The notes under the pieces are model-generated. The model ran no database searches and had not been told where the DNA came from. It saw only the letters and a program-made list of their open reading frames with translations. Source: Rhodocollybia butyracea (Eukaryota; Basidiomycota; Agaricomycetes; Agaricales; Omphalotaceae). From it: a DNA stretch of 64,000 bases. This document shows positions 24,140 to 34,223 of this stretch, one piece after another. The position numbers were made by a program, and so were the translations under genes. The stretch is from positions 62,001-126,000 of the forward strand of contig JADNRY010000118.1 in NCBI GenBank assembly GCA_015501585.1, in the 5' to 3' direction. Each line of letters begins with the position of its first letter. The first letter of the stretch is position 1.

Positions 24140-26464
24140 ATGACCTCTCAAAATCAATCAGAGAAGTCATATCAGAGTGTGCACGATCGCGCACCTTCCA
24201 TTCATGGTGACGTGTCACCACACTCAATCTATTCAGTCGCATCAGCGACTCATTCCGTACGTGCGTCTGAAGGACGGCACTACAGGCAGGACAAGAGTCC
24301 ACCTAGTAATGAACAGTCTATGACTATTCGTAAGAAACGGCAAACCCGAGAGGGTTTAAGTGAGATTTCTTCTGCGCTACGAGATGTAGCGGCATCACTT
24401 GACAAGAGTACGCAAGTACTCAATTGTATTCTCAATATAACTGAGAAATGGGATGCATCTAGCATCCGATCTGATGAAGAAAGATCTTCTTCATCAAGAA
24501 ACAGCAATAGAATCACTATTGCTGCACCCACACCGAGACGGCCTGCCGTCACACCACCGGTATTGCACAACGCAACACCATATATTCATACCGAGACAAA
24601 CAACTCGGTACGCCAATGGCGTGAGACTGTGCCCAAGGCACCGTCAGTCCAACAATCACTGTTGGACGAACAGTATTCACAAGGGATGACCAAGTCACTC
24701 CGTCATGTTCCTGTATTTCGACAGGAATATGCACCAGTGTCAGTAACTACACTGACACCCATCAACACATCCCGCATGAGACAGAGTCCCAATGCGGAGG
24801 CAGCGTCTCAGACACTGCTAGGTCCCAGGCCATTACCTGTGACCAAATCCCACTCACCGCAAAGCGTGGTGAACATCAACAATGAACCGATGTTACCTCG
24901 TAACTTCAATCAGGTAGTAGCGATACCACCACAGGAAAGTACAATGTACTTACCTACTGCAAGGGCGCCAGTGGTACCCAATATTATTATTACACCTCCA
25001 GTAGTTGTACCGAACACTACTGGAGATCACTCCAGTATGGGACCGCAACACGGTACCCTTCTGGTAGTTCCTACTACCATATCCATTGCCCCGGTGACAC
25101 AAAGTGTTGCCCCTCCGGTAGTACACACTACCGTAAGACTGCCCAAATTGCCGTCCAGCAATGTGCCAGAGCCAAGTTCAATGCCAGTACCAACGGTATT
25201 GGCCGAGTTGCAACCACAGCCGCTTCCGTTGGGAGTAGCTAAAGATTGGATGAGTCGCATAGCGATTCAACGCCAACATAACACCAGTCTCCGAGATTTT
25301 GGATTCGCGCCATCTGGGCTTCCCGACCAAATGGTGGGATATAATGTTGACGGAATACCCGTTGACAAATTGACTATCCAGAAAATCTGGATCGATTTTA
25401 CATTCCACCCACTGAGTCCTTTCCAGGACCAAGCAATAATGCCGGAGTGAAAGCGCCTAGCAAAAAATCCCGTGAAGGGGGGAGGAAGCACAAGAGTGCT
25501 AAATCCAAAGGCCGCAATGCAGCCCATGGTCAGATGAATCATCGGACCCAAGTGACACTGAGTCAAATACTGACTCATCGTCTAATGCCTCTTGGCTAGA
25601 CAAATTTGCTACCCGCAAGGGTAAAATTACTAAAAATGAGCAGCGTAAATTACTGCGCTCGCTTGCATCTAAGATGCGAGAAACAACAGGTGACAACAAA
25701 CGTCGTTCCCGATGGAAACACAAGGTACACAAAGTGTACCGTAAACAAATTCGAGATAAGGTAGGGAATCCTATCCCTCCCATTGAGAGCCGTAAAGCTC
25801 TTAAAGTTCCATCTCTGGAGGTCTATGATGGATCTCTGGATGTCGATGTCTTCGAGCGGTGGCTAATGTCACTTCTCCAATAGATGGTAGTCAACCGCAT
25901 GTGCAGTGACGATTACAATGCTACATGGACTGCCGTGCTTGGCATGTTTCTACAGGGCAAAGCCCTTGACTGGTATAACGACGAAGTCGCTGGTATACAC
26001 CGCACTGTCCTTAAGTGGACATTTGAAGGCGCCATTATTGGTGTCTTTGATCGTTGCATCCAAGCAACGACCATTCATCAAGCTGCACGGCAGTTTGACC
26101 TTATTGAGTATTCACCCGATACGGGTGTGAGGGATTATTATTCCTCACTTACACGATGGGCATCACGGATGCTCCAAACACCGGATGATGCAACAATGCG
26201 GAAACGGTTCATTGAGGGATTACCCTTCAATATTATCAGGCAACTCACGAACGAGGAGATCGTTCCGGAGTATGCCAAATTAGAAGTGATGGTCAGAGCC
26301 GTCACACGCATTGAGGACCACATGGCCCTCACTAAATATTATGTCTCTTCTAGGAATAGAGACGATGAACTTGAATCATCAGAACACCCCGATGAGTCAG
26401 ACACCAAGAACATTAAAAATCTTCTTGAGCCAATCGAGGAGGACACCTCCTTAAGTATCGGAAA
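24140..26464 (+). pseudogene. Gypsy-type gag, disabled and split by nested insertion
   Basis: Gag would form the particle of the element. The first 436 codons (24140-25450) are Ser/Pro/Thr-rich ('TRKKR'-type basic stretch, then a long disordered part). The frame then shifts twice before about 25503. The capsid-like part follows with 'LEVYDGSLDVDVFERWLM', then 'MFLQGKALDWYNDEV' and 'YYSSLTRWASRM', which match the retrotransposon gag domain of fungal chromovirus-type elements. An in-frame TAG at 25881-25883 stands where relatives usually have Trp. The nested element interrupts codon 26463; after it (28272) the same phase continues a few codons to TGA at 28288-28290. So gag was already complete at the insertion, and no pol follows. 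No zinc knuckle is seen. Confidence 0.8.
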
Positions 26465-26598
26465 TGTTGAACTTTAGACCCGGGATATCCACAAAAGGAC
26501 GCGAACGATAAACGACGACGTGGTATTAAGACAAGCAAGTGATGTATCATGTGACTACGGACTGTAAACTATGTACGGCGTCTCGGCTCATACCAACA
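26465..26598 (-). repeat. 3' LTR of the nested element
   Basis: 134 bp; - strand TGTTGGTATGAGCC...GTTCAACA. It provides the artificial TAG that now ends the host gag frame at 26477. Confidence 0.8.
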
Positions 26599-26710
26599 CA
26601 CCCCCTGAGTCGAGACACCCCCAGAAACTATATTCATGAAGAGGGTAAAATGTCCAATGAGTTGAATCATATGATGACCGAAAACAGGAAAAACAAAAAA
26701 GAATAATCAA

Positions 26711-27955
26711 CTAAAAACCTTCGTACTCATCTGCTTCAATCTCACTCAATGTAGCGGCATCCACAGCATCCACAAAATTCAAGTCCTCGAGCGAATGTGT
26801 GACACTGGAAATCCCCAACAATGACTTCCCTTTCTTCTTCTTCTTCTTCTTTTTAGCGCTACCTTGAGTAAAACCCATTGCCGCATGAGTGGGAGATGAA
26901 GGCGCAGATGAATCAGGAGTGAGGGTTGCAACATGGGCTTCTGATACAGTAACAGTGCTGAGCCATGCTTCACGCACCTCAGAAGACATGGTGTCCGGAT
27001 AGATGGTGGATGGTAGATCCATAACCGCAAGAGCTTCGTGCTGATCTAAGGAGGCAGGTTCAGCCAAAAGCGCAACTTGCTTCGAACGATTACGGATAAT
27101 GCCTTGGCGAACATCATCAGGCATTACTGATATGCAGTATTGAGCAAAGTGACCAGAGTGACCGCACCGATAGCAGACATCAGTCCGTCGCTTGGTGTTA
27201 GTCCAATCAAATTCCTGTGAGGGCCGAGTCGATGAGTTGGATGGAGAGTTGAACCGTGATGACTGTCGAGGACGGGATTGAGAAGTATAGTGCGCTTCGT
27301 CACTCTCACCCCCATGATTGGGAGAAGGCGGAGCGGGCACCCAATCACCCCCAGAACGCACAACCTTGATCAAGGAGTCTCGTTTCTGGAGGTCGCTAAG
27401 TTCCCAGGCGTTAATCGCAGTAATCATATCGGCGACCGATTTCTGAGGTGACTCATTCTGTAAAACCGTGATAATGGGACCATAAGTAGCAGAGAGACCG
27501 CCCAAGACCTTATCCTGGACAAAGGACGCAGGAAGGGAGACAGCAATAGCATAAAGCTGACGTTCAATACTGAGCACCTGCTGGAGGAAGGCATTGGCTG
27601 GCTTCATGATGTCATGAGTGATGGATTGGAATTGGGCCATGAGTGAAGAACGGGTAGCAGGATCAGACCGTGTATAGAAGGCGTCAAGCTGTGCCCAAAG
27701 GAGACGACCGCTGTTCGAAACACCTACATTGTCCACCTTGATACAGACATCAGGGCTTAACGTGAGGTATAGTAGCCCATAAGCCTTCAGATTGTCACCT
27801 GTCCAAGCTCTAGCTTGTACAACACCTGTTGGAACCGGTACTGATGGGTCAACAGCGTTCCAGTACCCTCCTGCAAGCAATAAAGCTTGGGCCTGGTTCT
27901 TCCAAGTCCAGTAATTAGTGCCCGTGAGTTTAACAATGTCAGATGGTTTGACCAT
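26711..27955 (-). CDS. Copia-type gag with CCHC zinc knuckle, intact frame
   Basis: A 414-codon frame without interruption. The N terminus 'KLTGTNYWTWKNQAQALL' is the usual start of the gag-polypeptide of copia-type elements (UBN2-like). The middle part contains 'LWAQLDAFYTRS' and 'VQDKVLGGLSATYGPI', as in the family. A zinc knuckle CYRCGHSGHFAQYC lies at about residues 258-271. The C-terminal third is Ser/Thr-rich and ends in a Lys run (KKKKKKKK) and an acidic tail. No protease motif (DSGA) is present. The frame sits between short LTRs, antisense to the surrounding gag. Being intact while the LTRs are diverged is unusual and may indicate that it is maintained. Confidence 0.88.
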   Translation of the reverse strand: MVKPSDIVKLTGTNYWTWKNQAQALLLAGGYWNAVDPSVPVPTGVVQARAWTGDNLKAYGLLYLTLSPDVCIKVDNVGVSNSGRLLWAQLDAFYTRSDPATRSSLMAQFQSITHDIMKPANAFLQQVLSIERQLYAIAVSLPASFVQDKVLGGLSATYGPIITVLQNESPQKSVADMITAINAWELSDLQKRDSLIKVVRSGGDWVPAPPSPNHGGESDEAHYTSQSRPRQSSRFNSPSNSSTRPSQEFDWTNTKRRTDVCYRCGHSGHFAQYCISVMPDDVRQGIIRNRSKQVALLAEPASLDQHEALAVMDLPSTIYPDTMSSEVREAWLSTVTVSEAHVATLTPDSSAPSSPTHAAMGFTQGSAKKKKKKKKGKSLLGISSVTHSLEDLNFVDAVDAATLSEIEADEYEGF

Positions 27956-28102
27956 GATGGAATGAGAATATGGATGAGAGAGGATTGGGATAGATGTAGC
28001 TGATCGTGGCAGCAGGCAATAGAAAGAGGATGCTGATTGTGACAGCAGGCAATAGGAAAAGACCTAGGTAATAATTGAGCAGCAAGGCAGTGGCTAGCAC
28101 TT

Positions 28103-28112
28103 GCCCATAACC
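28103..28112 (-). promoter_or_regulatory. Primer-binding site of nested element
   Basis: Minus-strand GGTTATGGGC directly after the 5' LTR. It is complementary to the anticodon-loop region of eukaryotic initiator tRNA-Met (GGGCCCAUAACC), the half-tRNA priming known for copia and Ty5. The same site occurs in the full copia element at 37449. Confidence 0.7.
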
Positions 28113-28266
28113 TGTTAAACTTTACAACCCCGGACGGCTCCACAAAAGAAGACAAGCAAGCAACAATGATGTGGCAAGAGACAAAACAACAATTAATTAA
28201 GCGCCTGTCAAGATACATGTGATCTGATGTAACTATCTAATCAATACGGTGAGACTCATACCAACA
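28113..28266 (-). repeat. 5' LTR of the nested element
   Basis: 154 bp; - strand TGTTGGTATGAGTC...GTTTAACA. It aligns end to end with 26465-26598 only with many gaps and substitutions. Confidence 0.8.
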
Positions 28267-28574
28267 GGAAAGGATAAACCTTCCGAATGATTTATTGGTT
28301 TATTCCGACGCCCAGGTAATATGCCTTACCTGGGCATCACTACTTATCCTCAGCCCGGATTCTCACTGAGAATCCTCATTAAGCAATACTCAGAAACTTC
28401 CGAGTCTGCGCGTTGAACATTCGGACAAGTCCGAAAATCTGATGCGCCGCATCAATTAATCCCGTACTTGATACGGGATCATTCTATGTTAAACCAAATT
28501 AAAAATGGTTTGGATGGTGATGATGTCATTACCATTTTCGATTCACATCCCTGATGTCAATCTGGTGGGGAGGG

Positions 28575-28827
28575 TGTAACGCCTCCGCCTCTCCATAATC
28601 ACCACTGACCGTATCCGGCGATACGGTCATCCTAGACGCCGCCGATAGACCAAACGGTCTATCTTATCATTCTATTTATTATTAATTATATAATAAATCC
28701 GTTACTATACGTATCGTACGATTACTTAAGAGCCTAGTTAGTCTTTTACACCGTTGTACACATAATAGTATCCTATTTGTCGTGTTCACCGGTGTTCTTA
28801 AGGACTTTGCCCATAGGGCGCGTTATA
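28575..28827 (+). repeat. 3' LTR of the outer gag-only element
   Basis: 253 bp, about 98 % identical to 23720-23971 by eye. It ends 114 bp before the start codon of membrane-protein copy C and so now occupies the promoter position of that gene. Confidence 0.9.
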
Positions 28828-28941
28828 GTTGTCTTAAACAGAACCTCAAAGGTCCTGGTTTCTTGTTCATAGGCATTATTCTCTATTTCGCGACGTCCCC
28901 CAGCTTCCTCCATAATTTATTGTTCTGAGTTGTTGGTTTAA

Positions 28942-30191
28942 ATGGGCCCCAAAGAGCAACAGCTGATATCTGCAGAGGCTGAGGCGTTCCTAATTTCTGC
29001 TGCCCCTCTGATGGTGGTTCTAACTGGTTATGGTGCTTAAAAGGAGATTCTAGCCTTACCTAGCTAATGACCAGGTTCCAGGAGCCTTTATTTTTGGATT
29101 TATGGTGGCCATTCGATCTCTAACCATGTGTGTACTTGTAGTGTTTACTCCCACACACGATACATTAATATTGTTGCAATCTCTTCATTCTAGGAGGGAA
29201 TCTTGGGGACGCCCACAAACTATCCTTCTTGTGTGTTTAGTAACCATTCTCATTTGCTTCACCTGGATTGTATCTATCAGCGGAGGAGGAATTTTGATGG
29301 CCGAAGGGTTTATATTCATGCAAACGTTAGAACAACAACAAGGACTCATCAACCATGTCCAGGCTGCTGACAAGAGAATTATGATATGGCAGTATATCTC
29401 TGATTGGCCAGCTACAATCCTCGCAAGTATTATATATATTATCCATGAATCTTCATCTTACATTCCATATGGACATCCTTCCAATGCAGCTTCTCTTGAG
29501 TGATGGAATTGTAGTGTGGAGAGCCTGGAGTTTGTTCCAACACGACAGAATTTGGAGGCGTCTTCTTGTGATACTTATGGTTGCCAACATCGGTGCGTGA
29601 TCCTTGACTATAATCGTAGTTGGTGCTTGAGCTCTGTTAATGAAATGAAGGCATAAATGTGGCCGATTGTATTTGGTCTGATCTCAAGTTTCAATACAAG
29701 GCTGCCCTTCTGGATTGGCTTTCGACTGTACTTTCCTTGGTGGTGAATGTAGTTGTGGTCATTTTGTTTGCCTGCAAAGTTTGGTAGGCACCTTCTTGAT
29801 GGCCAGACATGATCTCCTCAGTGCTCACTCCTGGGACGCACTACAGGAATCATCATCGGTGTATTGCAGGACTCAGCGGAGGCTTAACCCAGAAATGCAC
29901 ACGAGCAGAGAATATACTGAATCTCTTGATAGACTCTGGGGCCGTTTTTTGCACAATCCAGGCTGTATGCATTGTAATCACCGTGTTAGATACATACAGT
30001 ATCATCACTTCGGCGTGGATCCTGCTAACTATCGAGGCCATAACTGGTGTTGCAGCTGTGAGTATTGAACTTACTCTTACAAGTCTCTATACCAATTGCC
30101 CTAGGCATGTTATCCTGTTTCAGTGATTATTTTAGCTCCCAGGATTCAGACCGACAATTTTGACTATATGAATAGTAAAGGGTGGCGTTGA
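28942..30191 (+). CDS. Multi-pass membrane protein, copy C, intact (321 aa)
   Basis: This is one of two intact members of the tandem family. Exons: 28942-29032, 29082-29422, 29490-29592, 29651-29783, 29847-30057 and 30105-30191, together 966 nt with no stop. The second intron starts with GC (GCAAGT) and is 67 nt, so it must be removed to keep frame. The protein starts 'MGPKEQQLISAEAEAFL'. Hydrophobic helices are predicted by eye around residues 18-35, 37-55, 73-95, 133-150, 160-175, 195-220, 250-275 and 285-305. The motif 'LLLSDGIVVWRAW' and the loop 'TRAENILNLLIDSG' mark the family. The C terminus is the short type, ending 'SKGWR'. The substrate or ligand is unknown; such proteins are often left as hypothetical seven-helix proteins. 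An LTR lies 114 bp upstream. Confidence 0.85.
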
Positions 30192-30534
30192 CTGCCCTAA
30201 ACCCTATCCCAATGATACAAGTACTTAGTAGCGGGATGATTTAGTTAGTAAATCTCACTTTCTCAAGGTACATATCAGCTGTATTCTCGCTCTTCGTATT
30301 ACGCACTAGCGCAAAGCGGCAAAAAAAAAAAAATTTGTCACACATCCTACACCAAATTAAGTAGTAGTAGAATAAAATATTTCACCTAACTCATTCCCCC
30401 TTGTTCGAAATCGCTTGAATCCTGTCAGCATTAAGTTCATCGAGTACACACCAATACATTCGAGAGATGGAAACCCCATAGTCTATCATAATTCACTTAA
30501 CCATGCATCAACGGTAGAGAACATGAATGAGTTG
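30192..30534. other. 3' flank of copy C, no gene
   Basis: No gene seen. It contains an A13 run near 30320 and sequence similar to the flanks of copies B and D. Confidence 0.5.
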
Positions 30535-31300
30535 AACTTATACCTCGTCTCACTCTGATTGTAATCGTAAAGTTTTTTAAACATCACAGCCTTATTGGAG
30601 TTCTATGGATTGCTTGATGGGTGTGAAATCATGGAAATAAATCACGATTATACCTCGACGGAAACGACCAGCAGGAATTTAGAAATGTGTTGTGCCACGA
30701 ACTTCCCAAGCTGAGTTCGTGAAATGACTGCAGCGGCTTCTGTAGGTTGGCTAGGGTGACCCTAAAAACTGAACGGCGAGTTTTAATCAATTGAGGCAGA
30801 ACGGTGCACGAAGAACACACCTAATGGACTGTAGCGGGATCCGGGGATCGACATTGAACTAGGAAGAAGTACCATTTTCAATATTACTATGTAAAAGATA
30901 CCAACGAACTTGAAGCAGGATGCTTTTTCTACAGAGACCATGCCCGAATGGCTCAGGACAGAATAAGCACCAATAAAATTAGGTCAGACTGAATCGCAGC
31001 CAGGAATGCGTGGTAGTTCAAACGTTCAAGATCGAGATGAGCACTTGCGGAAATGTGAGCACGGTAGTTTCGATACAATCTGCCATTTGCCCTGACGGCA
31101 TTCTGGATGGAAGTGCAGTAATCGGGACTTTATTCTGGCTAGTGCGGCAGGGATATTGACGCATGCACTTCGTCCTGAGTTTGAGCCTTGAGGCCTTGGG
31201 AACTTGAGGCTTGAATATGAATATTTGAATGAATGCTCCTGTGGAATCCCGAAGTCGTTATCGCCGAAGGGGCTGAGGATAGAGGGATGCACACATAGAG
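30535..31300. repeat. Duplicated flank block alpha, copy 3
   Basis: Aligns with 1755-2430, 13646-14300 and 35395-36250. A minus-strand frame starts 'MHPSILSPFGDND' at 31292, almost the same as 'MHPSILSPFGGND' at 36195, and then differs. If a gene existed it was divergent from the downstream membrane-protein gene. No domain is recognised. Confidence 0.6.
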
Positions 31301-31769
31301 ATCTGAAGCTGAAGCGCTAAGGCTGGGTTTAAGGCCTTAAGGGATTGTGCCTTGAAAGGTCGACGTCGCTATTGCAAACTCAGTGAGGATGGAGACGCAT
31401 AGGCGTGTCTCGATATGAGGTGGGTCGAGAATCGGATTAATGACGATGGATTTACTGTTGGTATTTTCGGCTTCGGCGCAGGTTTATATATTTGCACTAC
31501 GTCAGACGAGATGAGTCGCAAATTGCGGTTCACCTACGTATACTCGGTGCGCGTACAGATCACTTAGCTGAAGATTTGATCTTCCGATCTCTGCATGCCA
31601 CGCATCTCAGTTCAGCCAATGCCATATAATCGCTTGCGACTCGGCCCTTTACTATGATTCTTCATGGATTTGTGATTTTGTACGAGGCTGTGGACACTGG
31701 AGTTGAAGTTTGAGCACGTGCATACTCGCCTTTATTGAGAACAGGTCGAACTTCTCAACGTTACGTTGA

Positions 31770-32097
31770 ACGTTGAACGTTGGAAGCGCCGCTGAGGTGG
31801 TATGCGGATGCAAGGCAAGGGACGGTGAAAAAGGCCAAAGCGTTTGAGAAGCGCCCTACCCAAGTGCCTGCCGCTCGGCACAGCCACCAAGTATCCTCCT
31901 TTACATTCTACTACATCTTCAAACGACATCTTCAAACAATTCAAATGGATCGAGTCTTTGCTTACGAAGCATCCAGGTTGGGACTGTATGTGAACACAGT
32001 CGAGGACAACCTGAAGTTCGGTATGACTTTGCTTATGACCTCGCTGATGCACGAACGAGTGCCTGCTGATGTTGCGGCCTCCAGCCCATGTGTTTGA
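31770..32097 (+). other. Shared reading frame of unknown nature, unit C-D
   Basis: A + strand frame starting near 31780 encodes 'PLRWYADARQGTVKKAKAFE', closely matching the frame at 36690 ('PLRWYADARDNKK', then 'KKAKAFEKRP'). The two are in register for about 45 codons, then diverge through indels. No domain is recognised. It could be the first exon of a small gene in each tandem unit or just a duplicated open stretch. Confidence 0.3.
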
Positions 32098-32229
32098 GAT
32101 GGGTAATCCTTTGGATCTCCAGCGTCATTCACTCAGCCCACACTCATCGTAACATTATAAGCTACAGCCAAATTCTACTTCTCCTTTGAGAGCGAAACGA
32201 CTACTTCACTGTTCCTTATATGTCCAGAA

Positions 32230-32439
32230 ATGGATCCAGACCTCCATTCCGAAAGCTGTTCGTCGTTAACAACGATTCTGGCTCATGTCCAGTCGCTTCA
32301 CCATACGTTGCTATATTCAATAGCTCATAGTGATGACGAGCACAAGGCCGCTTCCCGCAGTCTACGCGCAATGCTGTATATGCGTCACAGCATGTTGCGC
32401 AGCTTTGGCCGCCAGTGGAACCTCTTTTCATCCATTTAA
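32230..32439 (+). CDS. Conserved short reading frame upstream of copy D
   Basis: A 69-codon frame starting ATG-GATCC, sharing 'SIAHSDDEHK', 'MLYMRHS' and 'FGRQWN' with 43888-44217. Against that copy there is a 24-nt deletion, a multiple of three, so the frame is kept for about 60 codons before a one-base difference gives a different end. It is 255 bp upstream of the copy D start codon, same strand. No family is recognised. It may be a small gene, an upstream exon or an upstream open frame. Confidence 0.35.
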   Translation: MDPDLHSESCSSLTTILAHVQSLHHTLLYSIAHSDDEHKAASRSLRAMLYMRHSMLRSFGRQWNLFSSI

Positions 32440-32587
32440 TTGTGAAGGCTAAAATGGCATAATTCTTTGCATCCCCAGCCGATCTAGACTCTCTACTCCT
32501 CATTCTGCTCAATTGACTGTTTCTAACGGTCTCTTGTTGATTGTCTCCCAATATCCATACATCTCACGACTCGCATACGTATCATTA

Positions 32588-32601
32588 GCGCAGGTTTTGT
32601 T
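32588..32601 (+). promoter_or_regulatory. Conserved upstream motif of the membrane-protein family (copy D)
   Basis: GCGCAGGTTTTGTT, 94-107 bp before the ATG and identical to the motif before copy B. It may mark the transcription start region. Confidence 0.4.
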
Positions 32602-32694
32602 TTTTCAAGTTCGGGTTTCTTCGGTTGTAGGTGGAGTTGGCATTGTGCAACAATCCCTTCTGGCCTTCATTTTTATCGTCCCTTGTTAGTTTGA

Positions 32695-33952
32695 ATGGGC
32701 CCCATGGAGCAACAGCTGATATCTGCAGAGGCTGGGGCGTTATTAATCGATGTTGTTCCTCTGATCGTGATTCTAATTGGTTACGGTGCGTAAACGGAAG
32801 TAGTACCGTTTACACCATAGCTAAGGATCAAGTTCCAGGAGCCTTTATTTTGGGATTCGTAGTTGCTGTTCAATCGTTAACCATGTGTGTAACTGTGCTA
32901 TTTACTCTACCTACCTTCTATCCATTGTTGTTTACTTGCGTCTAGAAGAGGACCTTGGGGACGCCCACAAACTGTCCTCCTTCTCTGTTTAATAACCAGT
33001 CTTGTTTGCTCCACTTGCTCTGCAGCTTACTATGGAGGATCACTTTTATCACTCGATCGGTATAGATTCATGCAAACATTAGAACAAGGACTCATCAGTC
33101 AGGCCCAGGCTGCTGACAAGAAAACTATAATATGGCTGTATATGTCGAATTGGCCGGCTACAATAACCGTGAGTATTACATAGTATTCTTCATCCTACGT
33201 TCTACGTTCTGCATTGAAATCCTTCCACACAGCTTCTCTTAAGTGATGGAATTGTAGTGTGGAGAGCATGTAGCTTGTTTCAGCAAGACAGATTTTGGAG
33301 GCTCGTCCTTGTGGTGCTTATGATTGCCAATATTGGTGTGTACCGATGACTTGAGCCCTAGCATTTGGTTCTTAAGCTCTGATTACGGTTAATGAAGGCA
33401 TAAATGTCGCGGATTGTATTTGGTCTGACCTCCACCCCAATTTTCAATACAAGGCTACCATTCTGGATTGGCTTTCGCTTGTACTTTCCTTAGTGGTGAA
33501 TATGGTTGCGACCATTTTGTTTGCCTGCAAAGCTTGGTAGCCCATATTCTTGACATCCAAATGTGATTTATCAATTCATGGGATCCTCTGTAGGAAACAC
33601 CATTGGTATATTGCGGGACTCATTGGAGGCTTGACTCACAAAGTCACACGGGCGGAGAATATATTGAATCTCCTGATAGAGTCGGGGGCAATTTTCTGCG
33701 CCATTCAGTGTATCAATATCATAATTACTGTGCTAGATGCATACAACGTGATAGCTTCATCGTGGCCTCCGGAGATTATTCAAGCTATAGCTGCTGTTGC
33801 ATTTGTGAGTGTTTCTCTTAATTGCTACGCACAAGATGTTTATGATAATCAAACTTGTCCAGGCATGGTACCCTGTTGCAGTGATTATTCTAGCTCCCAG
33901 GATCCAGAATGGCAACACTTCATACTATATGGATAGCAAAGGGTGGCGTTGA
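32695..33952 (+). pseudogene. Multi-pass membrane protein, copy D, one frameshift
   Basis: Exons by homology: 32695-32785, 32839-33168, 33233-33335, 33398-33536, 33594-33804 and 33863-33952. All splice sites are GT-AG and conserved. Exon 2 is 330 nt, one base longer than in copy E; the extra base lies near 32920 in helix 2, and the upstream frame stops at a TAG at 32943-32945. Everything else is open and ends 'SKGWR', the short C-terminal type. Exon 4 has two extra codons relative to C. A single lesion suggests recent loss or an assembly error. The alternative of a small intron at this place fails because no donor is in the required phase. Confidence 0.75.
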
Positions 33953-34223
33953 CTACCATACCATGGTACAGGACTGAGGATGGTAGTAGTAACCGACTAA
34001 CGTGGAAATTACTCGATGACCTAGTCAACGAATTCCACTTCCTCAGCCTGAGATGATCACTTGAGAAGGTCACTCATGGTTTGCAATATTCATCCAGGGA
34101 GTGTTATGTGTAAATCATATACCCGTTTTAACCGGAAGAGCGACGTTGCTCAGATTGGCTTACTATACTCTGCTTCTGTTAAAATGTTCCCCTGCATCGC
34201 AGCTACAGGTGTCTTATACTGAT

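Larger units (their letters stand above)
26465..28266 (-). mobile_element. Nested antisense gag-only copia-type LTR element
   Basis: On the - strand, a 154-bp 5' LTR (28266-28113) and a 134-bp 3' LTR (26598-26465) both start TGTTGGTATGAG and end in AACA. The target duplication GGAAA is perfect (26460-26464 and 28267-28271). A primer site GGTTATGGGC follows the 5' LTR directly, and CAGGGGGTG precedes the 3' LTR. The only gene is a copia-type gag with a zinc knuckle. At 1802 bp it is far too short for pol and fits the description of gag-bearing terminal-repeat elements. The two LTRs are strongly diverged internally. Confidence 0.88.
23720..28827 (+). mobile_element. Gag-only gypsy-type LTR element carrying a nested element
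   Basis: The LTRs are 23720-23971 and 28575-28827, starting TGTAACGCC and ending GCGTTATA. They differ at about five positions plus one indel. The 5-bp target duplication GTTGT is perfect (23715-23719 and 28828-28832). A purine tract GGTGGGGAGGG abuts the 3' LTR. Only a gag gene is present; there is no protease, reverse transcriptase or integrase. Without the nested insertion (26465-28266 plus one duplication) the element would be about 3.3 kb. No tRNA primer site was recognised after the 5' LTR, so priming is unresolved. Confidence 0.9.
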
